In this document: positions 1 to 5,637 of the stretch, one piece after another | Layout: each line of letters opens with the position of its first letter | Numbering within the stretch: the first letter of the stretch is position 1 | Source: a virus | Length of the DNA stretch: 22,319 nt | IMG/VR virus record: IMGVR_UViG_3300047550_002552 | Coordinates: 1 to 22,319 of that record | Strand: one strand, 5' to 3' | Notes under the pieces: model-generated | Told to the model about the DNA's origin: nothing | Database searches by the model: none | The model's input: only the letters and a program-made list of their open reading frames with translations | Position numbers and translations under genes: made by a program

Positions 1-93
1 GATGGCCCTGAAGATGGAGTGCAGCTCGTCCGCGCCAGTGATCTGGTGGCTTGGGCAGCTGCCATTGGCAAGCGTTACGAGGTTGAAGAATGA
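1..93 (+). CDS. C-terminal fragment of a small unknown phage protein
   Basis: The window opens inside a reading frame that runs from base 1 to a TGA at 91-93, giving 30 residues that start DGPEDGVQLV and end KRYEVEE. The start lies off the left edge, so length and function cannot be judged. Its stop overlaps the next start in an ATGA arrangement (ATG 90-92), which argues that it is a real, translationally coupled gene in the same operon. The tail is acidic, and no motif is recognisable. Confidence 0.6.
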   Translation, partial: DGPEDGVQLVRASDLVAWAAAIGKRYEVEE

Positions 94-446
94 CTGCCAT
101 CACCCCACCGCCGGAGCTGGTGCAGCAGTGGATGGAAGAGCTATACGGCGGTCCAGTTTCTGTGATTAGCCCGTTTGATCAACGCGTCCTTATAGCTGTC
201 GCCCAATGGGGCGCTGACCAACAACTTGCAGAAGATGCAAAGTGGCTGGATCATAATGCTCTGAATGAACCGCATCTGCGGATTACTCCAGTGGGTGAAT
301 CGTTAAAAGAAGCAATGCGCCCCAAGCCGCCGAGCTTGAAGGAGCAGGCGTTAGAGGCGTTAGCTCACATTCTCAATAACAGCTCTACTCAACTTGGTGC
401 AGACACCATCCGCCGCGCCCTTGAACAACTCCCCGATAACGAGTAG
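90..446 (+). CDS. Hypothetical protein, 118 aa, cyanophage-style
   Basis: Function unknown. The protein is soluble, starts MTAITPPPELVQQW, has a middle segment VAQWGADQQLAEDAKWL, and ends in a helical segment that includes IRRALEQLPDNE. I recall proteins of this style (PPPELVQQW at the start, RRALEQL at the end) in Synechococcus phage genomes, where they are uncharacterised. That is memory, not a search. The start is the ATG inside the upstream stop (ATGA), so it is probably coupled to the preceding gene. There is no membrane segment, signal peptide or catalytic motif. It belongs to the run of short accessory genes at the left end of the plus-strand arm. Confidence 0.75.
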   Translation: MTAITPPPELVQQWMEELYGGPVSVISPFDQRVLIAVAQWGADQQLAEDAKWLDHNALNEPHLRITPVGESLKEAMRPKPPSLKEQALEALAHILNNSSTQLGADTIRRALEQLPDNE

Positions 447-460
447 TCGCTTCTACTTCT

Positions 461-694
461 ATGTCTGAACTTTCACCACAAGCCTGGGCTGTACTAAATG
501 CAGCCTATCAAGCACCTGACGATGGAAACGCCACTCGCCAATCCGTTGCCGCCGCTCTGCGAGCTGCTGCAGATCAAGTGCTGCCGGAAGTCGTAAACGC
601 TGTTGGAGATGAGCATGATGACGCTCGCCGTGACCAGTGGGTTCGCATCCGGTGCAAATTCCTTGCCATCGCTGATGAGCTTGAAGCCCAGTAG
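461..694 (+). CDS. Hypothetical small protein, 77 aa, ALRAAADQV family (copy 1)
   Basis: Function unknown. It starts MSELSPQAWAVLNAAYQAP, has a central helix with AAALRAAADQVLP, and ends LAIADELEAQ. The same three blocks (LSPxAxAVL, AAALRAAAD, IADEL) recur in the gene at 868-1068, so the two are paralogues within 400 bp. The composition is all-helical and Ala-rich, with a mixed-charge middle (GDEHDDARRDQ). It is 14 bp from the preceding stop with no clear Shine-Dalgarno sequence. I remember this family from cyanophages and related metagenomic phages, always as hypothetical. Confidence 0.75.
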   Translation: MSELSPQAWAVLNAAYQAPDDGNATRQSVAAALRAAADQVLPEVVNAVGDEHDDARRDQWVRIRCKFLAIADELEAQ

Positions 695-706
695 TCCATC
701 CCACTA

Positions 707-871
707 ATGATTCTCTCTGACCGCGCAATTATTGCTGCCATCGTTGAAAACATCATCACACTCTGCGTCTTTGCGCTAGTCGTGATTTTTGCTCCAGGGG
801 CGTGGAAGTGGGCCGGGGTCGCCTGCCTGCTCAATATCAACAGCATCAGGATCAAGAAGGATGCGCAATGA
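707..871 (+). CDS. Small membrane protein, 54 aa
   Basis: A short gene from ATG 707 to TGA 869-871. The product begins MILSDRAIIAAIVENIITL and continues with a hydrophobic stretch (about residues 8-42, interrupted by PGAWKWAG) that could form one or two membrane helices. It ends basic (RIKKDAQ). Two facts support it: it fills the gap between the two ALRAAAD paralogues, and its stop overlaps the next start as ATGA at 868-871. I recall similar short cyanophage proteins with a leading ILxDRAIIA and LLNINS near the end. The role is unknown. A membrane-perturbing or superinfection role is only a guess. Confidence 0.65.
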   Translation: MILSDRAIIAAIVENIITLCVFALVVIFAPGAWKWAGVACLLNINSIRIKKDAQ

Positions 872-1068
872 CTAAACAACTTTCACCCGCTGCTCAGGCA
901 GTACTGGATGCCTTCCACGATGTCATACCCGACACTTCCATTGCTGACGTGCTTGCTATTGCCGCCGCCCTTCGTGCTGCTGCGGATGAAGTGTGTCTTC
1001 GATGGGCTGAACAGCAACACCCGGCAGATGTCTTAAACAACATCGCCGATGAGCTTGACCCACAATAG
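868..1068 (+). CDS. Hypothetical small protein, 66 aa, ALRAAADQV family (copy 2)
   Basis: Paralogue of 461-694: it starts MTKQLSPAAQAVLDAFH, has AAALRAAADEV in the middle, and ends NIADELDPQ. The longer in-frame version from base 802 would run through the upstream membrane-protein gene. I chose ATG 868 because AAGGA at 857-861 lies 6 nt upstream and because of the ATGA overlap with the previous stop. Function unknown. Divergence between the copies is concentrated between the conserved blocks, so the duplication is not recent. Confidence 0.75.
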   Translation: MTKQLSPAAQAVLDAFHDVIPDTSIADVLAIAAALRAAADEVCLRWAEQQHPADVLNNIADELDPQ

Positions 1069-1082
1069 TCAGACCCACTTCC

Positions 1083-1250
1083 ATGACCGAGTTCCCTTTT
1101 ATCTACATCTGCAGCCACGCCGGCAAGATTGGCAGTTTCCGTTGGGTCAATGCGGATACGCGCTACCCCGCGTCCCAACGCGGCTACTGGGGCCGCTGCG
1201 GTCTAGTCAACCTTCCGGGATCTCCAGATAGTTCACCGCCGCTTCCTTGA
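1083..1250 (+). CDS. Hypothetical protein, 55 aa
   Basis: A short frame from ATG 1083 to TGA 1248-1250. The product reads MTEFPFIYICSHAGKIG at the start, has an aromatic/basic middle (YPASQRGYWGRCG), and ends Pro-rich (SPDSSPPLP). It sits 14 bp after the previous stop and 3 bp before the next start, the tight spacing of this operon, and no other frame fills the gap convincingly. A competing frame at 1049-1231 overlaps the preceding gene and has poor composition. Function unknown. The two Cys residues are too few for a zinc site. Confidence 0.55.
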   Translation: MTEFPFIYICSHAGKIGSFRWVNADTRYPASQRGYWGRCGLVNLPGSPDSSPPLP

Positions 1251-1253
1251 ACC

Positions 1254-1487
1254 ATGAACGATTACGACGACCTCATCAACCGCCTCCGCAACGCCTACAA
1301 GTGCTGCAAGGACTGCGGCACCAGATATGGCGTTTATAGCGTTGGGTGCAGCAGTAGCTGGATCGGCAAATGCGACATATGCGATGCCGAGACTTATGTC
1401 ACGGAAACGCGAGACTACGCTTATCTGATCACAGGTATTCGCCGTGTGGAGGCTGCTCGCAAAAGCGCTGGGGGAGCGCGCCAGTAA
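1254..1487 (+). CDS. Small zinc-ribbon-like protein, 77 aa
   Basis: The N-terminal helix (MNDYDDLINRLRNAY) is followed by a Cys cluster: C17, C18, C21, C32, C40 and C43, in the pattern CCKDCG...C...CDIC. Two CxxC knuckles about 20 residues apart are typical of a zinc ribbon. This is followed by a conserved-looking TETRDYAYLI segment. Such proteins are common in phages as small DNA- or protein-binding accessories, but there is no specific function to assign. It is the last gene of the first plus-strand run and ends 13 bp before the end of the minus-strand helix-turn-helix gene. Confidence 0.75.
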   Translation: MNDYDDLINRLRNAYKCCKDCGTRYGVYSVGCSSSWIGKCDICDAETYVTETRDYAYLITGIRRVEAARKSAGGARQ

Positions 1488-1500
1488 GTGCGACCGCGAG

Positions 1501-1710
1501 TCAGATCGGGTTGCCCTGATCCGGCTCGCAATCCTTACCAGCTACCTGATTACGAATTGTTTCATCATTGCGGGTGTCATTCGACACTGGGGGTCGGAGC
1601 GTCCGAAGCACCCGGCTGTAAGGCACTTGGAGTGCGCGCGCGATGGCGGCAGCCTTCATGCCGCCACGGTGCATGAAGAAGATCAGCTCGCGATCGAAGG
1701 GGTCGGCCAT
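1501..1710 (-). CDS. Small helix-turn-helix DNA-binding protein, 69 aa
   Basis: Read on minus from the ATG at 1710-1708. The product starts MADPFDRELIFFMHRGG, then has a good helix-turn-helix at about residues 17-39 (GMKAAAIARALQVPYSRVLRTL): AAxIARAL is the first helix, QVP the turn, and YSRVLRTL the recognition helix. This resembles the Hin/resolvase-type and sigma-region-4-type folds. The C-terminal 30 residues are polar and probably flexible. The frame can be extended to 1848, but that would cross the divergent plus gene, and MADPF is the natural start. It is one of very few minus genes in the early arm. A transcriptional regulator role is inference. Confidence 0.7.
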   Translation of the reverse strand: MADPFDRELIFFMHRGGMKAAAIARALQVPYSRVLRTLRPPVSNDTRNDETIRNQVAGKDCEPDQGNPI

Positions 1711-1742
1711 GGGGCTAGACAATTCGTGTAGGGCTATGGTAG

Positions 1743-1769
1743 CCTTTATAAGTACCTTTATCCACTTAT
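1743..1769. promoter_or_regulatory. Candidate operator/promoter between divergent genes
   Basis: The 57-bp gap between the minus HTH gene (start 1710) and the plus gene at 1768 is AT-rich. It carries an inverted repeat, ATAAGT at 1748-1753 and ACTTAT at 1764-1769, with arm centres 16 bp apart. The right arm runs into the ATG of the plus gene. It also contains a direct repeat, CCTTTAT at 1743-1749 and 1755-1761, 12 bp apart. Symmetric half-sites between divergent genes, one encoding a DNA-binding protein, are typical of an autoregulated switch. No convincing -35/-10 pair was found on either strand. Confidence 0.35.
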
Positions 1770-1932
1770 GACTCCAGAAGAATTTCGGGACGCGCTGGTC
1801 CCCATCCGAGACCAGCTTGATCAGGTGCTCGGCAAGATTTATTGGCAAGACGGCATGGCGGAGTCATTCCTCGCGCTTCGTCATTCACTTGAAAACCTAA
1901 AGCTCGCTCGCGACTTATCTCATCGTGTCTGA
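1768..1932 (+). CDS. Hypothetical protein, 54 aa
   Basis: A short frame from ATG 1768 to TGA 1930-1932. It encodes a wholly helical, charged product starting MTPEEFRDALVPIRDQLDQV and ending ENLKLARDLSHRV. The heptad-like spacing of Leu/Ile suggests a helical hairpin or coiled coil. It overlaps the nuclease gene by 8 nt (GTG at 1925), so the two are probably coupled. I recall this kind of short protein directly upstream of phage PD-(D/E)XK nucleases but know no function. It lies divergent from the HTH gene, so it would be the first gene under any control from that intergenic region. Confidence 0.65.
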   Translation: MTPEEFRDALVPIRDQLDQVLGKIYWQDGMAESFLALRHSLENLKLARDLSHRV

Positions 1933-2761
1933 TTACCACTCACATCCGGCGCTGTCAGCGTCGAAACTCAAGACGATCATCAGCGGCACCCCGCGTGACT
2001 ACTGGGCCAAGCATGTTGATCCAGACCGCAAGCCATTCCTGCCTACGGACGCAATGCGTCAGGGCAGCCTGGTGGATTGTTTAATTACGGAGCCTGCCGA
2101 GTACTCGAAGCGGTATCTCGTTGCGCCTCAGTGCGATCGGCGAACCAAGGAAGGAAAAGCGATCTGGGCCGAGTTTCAAGCCGAAGCGGCCGGTCGCGAT
2201 GTGATCACTCGCGACTGGGAAGACAACGCGCTTCGGATTGTGGAAGCGTTGATGCGCGATCCAGATGCAGCGCCACTACTAAGGGACGGTCAAGGTCAGG
2301 ATCCACATTTCTGGCACGACAACCTGATGGAAGTCGACTGCCGGTATAAACCAGACGTGGAGCATCCAGATCGCGGCATTCTCGTGGACCTTAAAAAGGC
2401 ACGGTCTGCAAGTCCCCGGATGTTTGCGGCGCAGTCGTATTCACTGGCGTATGACCTGCAGATGGCGCATTACAGCGCCGGCTGGACGGATCGTTATGGC
2501 GTGCCACCTCATACCTGCGTTCTGATCGCGTATGAGTGGCAGTGGCCGCATAACATCAGCGTCAATGTGCTGTCACCTGACCTAATTGAGGAGGGTCACC
2601 GCAGGCGCGAGGAAGCGATCGTTGCGGTGAAGCGCTGCATGGAATCTGACCTGTGGCCATCGTGGGGCACGATTGAGATGGATGCACCACGTTGGGCACA
2701 TGCGGATGATCCTGCAAATGCGACCGATGCTGATGACCTTGAACTGGAGGGCCTGGAATGA
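1925..2761 (+). CDS. PD-(D/E)XK exonuclease, RecE/exonuclease VIII-like (DUF3799-type)
   Basis: 278 aa from a GTG start. Phage RecE-like nucleases resect double-strand ends 5' to 3' to give 3' single strands for annealing recombination. Visible features are the N-terminal SASKLKTI segment typical of the family, GSLVD at 47-51 (most members have His where D51 is here), the catalytic core KPD (142-144) followed by VDLKKA with D155 and K157, and a later YDLQMAHY block with Q179. These are the D...DxK...Q elements of the fold. The ATGA overlap with the next gene and the SSB two genes further on support a recombination/replication role. Substrate polarity is inferred from the family. Confidence 0.85.
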   Translation: MSDYHSHPALSASKLKTIISGTPRDYWAKHVDPDRKPFLPTDAMRQGSLVDCLITEPAEYSKRYLVAPQCDRRTKEGKAIWAEFQAEAAGRDVITRDWEDNALRIVEALMRDPDAAPLLRDGQGQDPHFWHDNLMEVDCRYKPDVEHPDRGILVDLKKARSASPRMFAAQSYSLAYDLQMAHYSAGWTDRYGVPPHTCVLIAYEWQWPHNISVNVLSPDLIEEGHRRREEAIVAVKRCMESDLWPSWGTIEMDAPRWAHADDPANATDADDLELEGLE

Positions 2762-3306
2762 ATTTCGATGAGCTGTATCCCGGTCGCTTTTTGAAAGCTG
2801 GCCTGATCCCAAACGGGAAGGCGAATTACACGATCAAGACTGTCGCCAAGGAGCAGATTGAGGGTGAACGCGGCCTTGAAGACAAGGTTGTGATGGGGTT
2901 TGAGGAAACCGCATTGCAGCTTGTACTCCCCAAGGTCAATGCCGTTGCGATCCGCGCAATGTTTGGCAGCGACGTGCAGCAGTGGATCGGCAAGCGCGTA
3001 ACGCTGTATGCGACGACGGACATCATGCCGTTCCCAAAGCGCAGGAATGAGCCTTGCATTCGCGTGTTTGGCAGCCCCGACATTCGCGAGCAGGTGGTTT
3101 GCGAGTGGCAGCCACCAAAGCGTCGAAAGCTGGTGCAAACGCTGCAACCGACTGGCTATTACGTAACAGCGTGGAATGCGATTCAGCAAGCTACACCAGA
3201 TCAGATGCCAGCAATGCGCAAGCGAGTTGATCAGCTCACCGGACAGGGCGAGCTAACGGCTGAAGAGGCAGCGCAATTGGTTGCTGCAATTGAAGCAAGA
3301 GTGTAG
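2758..3306 (+). CDS. Conserved phage protein, 182 aa, linked to the recombination nuclease
   Basis: No function known to me. It starts MNFDELYPGRFLKAG, continues with a beta-rich domain (residues 20-110) and a block IRAMFGSDVQQWIGKRVTLY, and ends with a helical tail (RVDQLTGQGELTAEEAAQLVAAIEARV region). Proteins with LYPxRFLKA near the start and a W-x-GKRVTLY block are common next to phage recombinases or SSB. The beta-strand-rich middle could be an OB-like fold, which is only inference. GGAGG at 2746-2750, 7 nt before the ATG, is a strong Shine-Dalgarno sequence, and ATGA coupling to the nuclease suggests matched expression. Candidate roles are nuclease partner or annealing accessory. Confidence 0.75.
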   Translation: MNFDELYPGRFLKAGLIPNGKANYTIKTVAKEQIEGERGLEDKVVMGFEETALQLVLPKVNAVAIRAMFGSDVQQWIGKRVTLYATTDIMPFPKRRNEPCIRVFGSPDIREQVVCEWQPPKRRKLVQTLQPTGYYVTAWNAIQQATPDQMPAMRKRVDQLTGQGELTAEEAAQLVAAIEARV

Positions 3307-3337
3307 TCTGTTTATCGAGTTCGTTTTATTTTGTGTT

Positions 3338-3676
3338 ATGGCGGAGTTCGAAAAGGTGTCAATCGAAGAAGCATGCAGTCGCATTGCGCGTCGCAGCAAG
3401 ACCACCCCATTGCGCGACGAGATTCTCTCGATGCAGGCAGGTGACGCCATCTCCGTTTCGTTCTATAATTCGGAAACGGGCGATGGGTACAAGCCGACCA
3501 CGGTCGCCCAGGTCGTCAGCCAGATGTCGAAAGACGGTGAGCTGCGATATTCGATGCGCAAAAACACAGACGGCGACGGCTGTTATGTGATGTGCATCGC
3601 CAAAACCCCTGAGGATGCATTGCGTCCGAAGCGCGGTCGGAAGCCCAAGAATCAAGCCGTGTCTGCGGCCGATTAA
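3338..3676 (+). CDS. Hypothetical protein, 112 aa, with AT-hook-like basic tail
   Basis: I chose ATG 3338 (MAEFEKVSIEEACSRI) over an upstream in-frame start at 3281, because the extension would overlap the preceding gene and has unlikely composition. The body is a small alpha/beta domain (about residues 1-90). The tail RPKRGRKPKNQ resembles an AT-hook (a GRP/GRK core flanked by Lys/Arg), a minor-groove DNA-binding element. It lies between the recombination block and SSB, so a DNA-associated role is plausible. No enzymatic motif is seen. Confidence 0.7.
   Translation: MAEFEKVSIEEACSRIARRSKTTPLRDEILSMQAGDAISVSFYNSETGDGYKPTTVAQVVSQMSKDGELRYSMRKNTDGDGCYVMCIAKTPEDALRPKRGRKPKNQAVSAAD
3441..3469 (+). 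promoter_or_regulatory. Possible sigma70-type promoter inside the 112-aa gene
   Basis: GTGACG at 3441-3446 and a perfect TATAAT at 3464-3469 are separated by 17 bp. The -35 matches TTGACA at 4 of 6 positions. It lies within coding sequence, about 220 bp upstream of ssb, and could give extra ssb transcription. One such match in 22 kb can occur by chance, and nothing else supports it. Confidence 0.25.
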
Positions 3677-3688
3677 TCGACTATCACC

Positions 3689-4180
3689 ATGAACGAAATT
3701 ATCGCCACTGTGCTTCGAGCCAGTGTTCATCGCTTTATTGGCCGCTTGGGCCGCGACCCCGAAATTCGATACTTCGAATCGGGTAATTGCGTCGCAAACG
3801 CCACCATGGCTATTAACAAGCCTGGCGCCAAGAAGGATGACGGTCAAGAGCCTGACTGGTTCAAGGTCGAGATCTGGGGTGAAGCGGCTTCTCAATTCGC
3901 GGATCAGTGCAAGAAAGGGGCACTGATTGATGTGACTGGTCGAGTGAAGACAGATCGCTGGACTGATCGCAACACTGGCGAGCAAAAAACTCAGCTTGTC
4001 GTCACGGCAGAAATGTGGAGCATCGTGCCCACGCAAGCGAAGCCCGCGCCTTCTGCGGCTTCTGCACCCGCTCCCGCCCCTGTAGCCGCACCTCCCGCTG
4101 TGATGCAACAGGCTGCGCAACAGATCGCGACTGCATTTAACGGTGCAGTGTCGACCATTGAGGACGATATTCCGTTCTGA
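3689..4180 (+). CDS. ssb: Single-stranded DNA-binding protein
   Basis: 163 aa. It binds and protects single-stranded DNA at phage replication and recombination intermediates. The OB-fold spans about residues 10-113: HRFIGRLGRDPEIRY, then the DWFKVEIWG strand pair, KGALIDVTGRV and TQLVVTAEMW, all standard SSB landmarks. It is followed by a Pro/Ala linker (about 117-137) and the acidic tip EDDIPF (158-163) that recruits partner proteins. The length matches bacterial SSB. The SSB in the same transcription unit as the RecE-like nuclease fits a recombination module. A strong hairpin follows the stop by 7 nt, so this is probably the end of a transcript segment. Confidence 0.95.
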   Translation: MNEIIATVLRASVHRFIGRLGRDPEIRYFESGNCVANATMAINKPGAKKDDGQEPDWFKVEIWGEAASQFADQCKKGALIDVTGRVKTDRWTDRNTGEQKTQLVVTAEMWSIVPTQAKPAPSAASAPAPAPVAAPPAVMQQAAQQIATAFNGAVSTIEDDIPF

Positions 4181-4187
4181 TCAATCC

Positions 4188-4213
4188 GGGGCAGCTTCGG
4201 CTGCCCCTTACTT
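4188..4213 (+). terminator. Hairpin terminator after ssb
   Basis: A perfect 8-bp stem, GGGGCAGC (4188-4195) and GCTGCCCC (4200-4207), encloses the very stable TTCG tetraloop. It is followed by TTACTT, a weak T-rich stretch. It sits between the ssb stop and the next ATG at 4223. The stem is strong, but the T-tract is short, so termination may be partial and the hairpin may also stabilise the 3' end of the upstream mRNA. Confidence 0.7.
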
Positions 4214-4222
4214 CCCGAAATT

Positions 4223-4651
4223 ATGGAATTTACCTTCAACAGCAAATCTCTAGAGCGTCAAGTAGCGCTACACGAAATTCATCAGTTATCGGTTGCCGAT
4301 GCTCGAAAGCTGCACGCAGAGCTGGTGATCGCGGTCCAAGCAATGGACGATAAGGTCAATGAAGCGCAAGTAATGGCGCAAGCATCAGGAATTCCAGCTG
4401 ATAAGGACTGGATCCACCGCGTCAAGAAGAAGCGCCGCATCTGCGTTGCATTTGCCACGCAGGTCAAACAGGTAATGGAGTCTTCTGCCCCAGCACCTCA
4501 GGCGCAGTCACCGAGTTTTGTGACGGTTTATCAGCAGAGGCTGGACGAGCTTTTACTGGAAGAGCTTGGCCAGACCGTTTTTGACGAGATCAAGGCCGAA
4601 GCGAGGGATCTCGCGCTTGCAGATCTTCAAGTGCCAGCTCAAGGCGCATAA
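4223..4651 (+). CDS. Hypothetical protein, 142 aa
   Basis: Function unknown. The N-terminal half is helical and charged (LSVADARKLHAELVIAVQAMDDKVNEAQ), then comes a basic segment, HRVKKKRRICVAF, near residues 65-77. A Ser/Pro/Ala linker around 87-97 (SSAPAPQAQSPS) leads to a C-terminal helix with LDELLLEELGQTVFDEIKAEAR. The two-domain layout with a basic patch could suit a nucleic-acid or protein adaptor. It is the first gene after the ssb hairpin and has no clear Shine-Dalgarno sequence. Its 3' end overlaps a minus-strand frame at 4590-4793. Confidence 0.7.
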   Translation: MEFTFNSKSLERQVALHEIHQLSVADARKLHAELVIAVQAMDDKVNEAQVMAQASGIPADKDWIHRVKKKRRICVAFATQVKQVMESSAPAPQAQSPSFVTVYQQRLDELLLEELGQTVFDEIKAEARDLALADLQVPAQGA

Positions 4652-4793
4652 TTTCCCAGACTGCTTGCTGCAGCAAGTCTTGGTACATCACGCAGGAGCG
4701 ATAGAGGCTAGCCTCGCGCTCCGTCATCGACCGAGCAGCCAGTTCGTGCTGCAACTCCTGCTCGGGCGAAATGTTACTTCTAATCCATTCCAT
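4590..4793 (-). CDS. Probable small minus-strand protein, 67 aa
   Basis: The 150-bp gap between the 142-aa gene and the next plus gene is filled by a minus frame starting MEWIRSNISPEQELQHELAA. It is helical throughout (MTEREASLYRSCVMYQDLL, then WEIMRLELALEDLQARD). Composition is natural, and no plus frame in the gap is convincing. It overlaps the end of the convergent 142-aa gene by 62 bp, which lowers confidence. Heptad-like Leu spacing suggests a coiled coil. No function is recognised. With the HTH gene it would be one of two isolated minus genes in the early arm. Confidence 0.5.
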   Translation of the reverse strand: MEWIRSNISPEQELQHELAARSMTEREASLYRSCVMYQDLLQQAVWEIMRLELALEDLQARDPSLRP

Positions 4794-4801
4794 TTTTCAT
4801 C

Positions 4802-5014
4802 ATGCACTGGATCGAGGAAGATGCTGGCAAAACACAGCATGGAGAAGGAATTAGCAGAGCGCCAGTGGGCGCAAAAACAAAAATGTTCCTTTTAACGGTA
4901 AAGCAACCAGGTGCAAAGCCAATGAAATTCAGCATTCCCGCAGAATCACCGGCACGCGCCAAACAATATGCAATTGCGCGTTGGCCGATGGCGCAGGTGG
5001 AGGTGGTGAAATGA
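4802..5014 (+). CDS. Hypothetical protein, 70 aa
   Basis: Starts MHWIEEDAGKTQHGEG. The better-conserved-looking part is the C-terminal 43 residues, MFLLTVKQPGAKPMKFSIPA followed by ESPARAKQYAIARWPMAQVE. This reads as a small beta-beta-alpha domain, and an alternative start at that internal ATG is possible. The stop overlaps the thyX start as ATGA at 5011-5014, so translation of the two is probably coupled. Function unknown. Confidence 0.6.
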   Translation: MHWIEEDAGKTQHGEGISRAPVGAKTKMFLLTVKQPGAKPMKFSIPAESPARAKQYAIARWPMAQVEVVK

Positions 5015-5637
5015 GCCGCGTGAGCTTGGTGCATTGCACATCAGACGCAGAGAAGCTGATCGTGCGTATGGCGCGAGTGTCAAATCCATCGAATCAGGAC
5101 AACGACGAGACAGCGCCCCGGCTGCTGCGCTACCTGATCAAGCACTCGCACTGGAGCCCCTTTCAAATGGCGACGATGTGCGTACAGATCGACACTGAAC
5201 GCGATATTGCTGCTCAGATTTTGCGTCATTCTTCGTTTGCATTTCAAGAGTTCAGCACCCGCTACGCCAAGACTGACATCGCCGATCCACCACACCAGCG
5301 ATTGCAGGACCACAAAAATCGGCAAAACAGCATTGATGAGCTGGAGTCATACATGCAGAACTACTGGGCAGAGCGGACTAGTGATGTAATTGCTCGATCG
5401 TTCAGTCTTTACGAGCAAATGCTTGAAGAAGGGCTTGCCAAGGAAACAGCACGTCGGATTCTGCCGCTTTGTACGCCAACCACGCTTTATATGTGCGGCT
5501 CGCTGCGTTCATGGCTGCATTACATCGAGCTGCGTTCGGCACACGGCACCCAGCTGGAGCACCAAGAGATCGCGCTTGCTTGTCGCGACATTTTTACTGA
5601 GCAGTTTCCGGTTATCGCGGAGGCAGCCTTTGCATAG
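5011..5637 (+). CDS. thyX: Flavin-dependent thymidylate synthase ThyX
   Basis: 208 aa. ThyX makes dTMP from dUMP using FAD, NADPH and methylene-tetrahydrofolate. Landmarks are HWSPFQM (47-53), the signature region RHSSFAFQEFSTRY (72-85), and RSWLHYIELR (166-175) followed by QLEHQEIA. The canonical signature begins RHR. Here the third residue is Ser (S74), while E80, S82 and R84 are kept. The FQEFS-x-RY core is the form I remember from cyanobacteria and cyanophages. I chose ATG 5011 (ATGA overlap with the upstream stop) over an upstream TTG that adds MADGAGGGGE. With Dcd and the dNMP kinase it forms a dTTP supply route. Confidence 0.93.
   Translation: MSRVSLVHCTSDAEKLIVRMARVSNPSNQDNDETAPRLLRYLIKHSHWSPFQMATMCVQIDTERDIAAQILRHSSFAFQEFSTRYAKTDIADPPHQRLQDHKNRQNSIDELESYMQNYWAERTSDVIARSFSLYEQMLEEGLAKETARRILPLCTPTTLYMCGSLRSWLHYIELRSAHGTQLEHQEIALACRDIFTEQFPVIAEAAFA

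Noticed and set aside
1444-1731. Plus-strand frame of 95 codons overlapping the end of the zinc-ribbon gene
   Set aside because: It overlaps the upstream gene and lies opposite the HTH gene, whose product has a much better fold pattern.
2758-2761. Programmed frameshift between overlapping genes (here and at other ATGA sites)
   Set aside because: ATGA stop/start overlaps are ordinary translational coupling in packed phage operons. No slippery sequence was seen.
2596-3189. Minus-strand frame of 197 codons opposite the 182-aa gene
   Set aside because: Shadow of the coupled nuclease and 182-aa genes, and no protein family resemblance.
3359-4120. Long minus-strand frame of 253 codons opposite ssb and the 112-aa gene
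   Set aside because: Composition is Arg/Ser-rich and unstructured, no motif, and it lies fully opposite the secure SSB and its neighbour.
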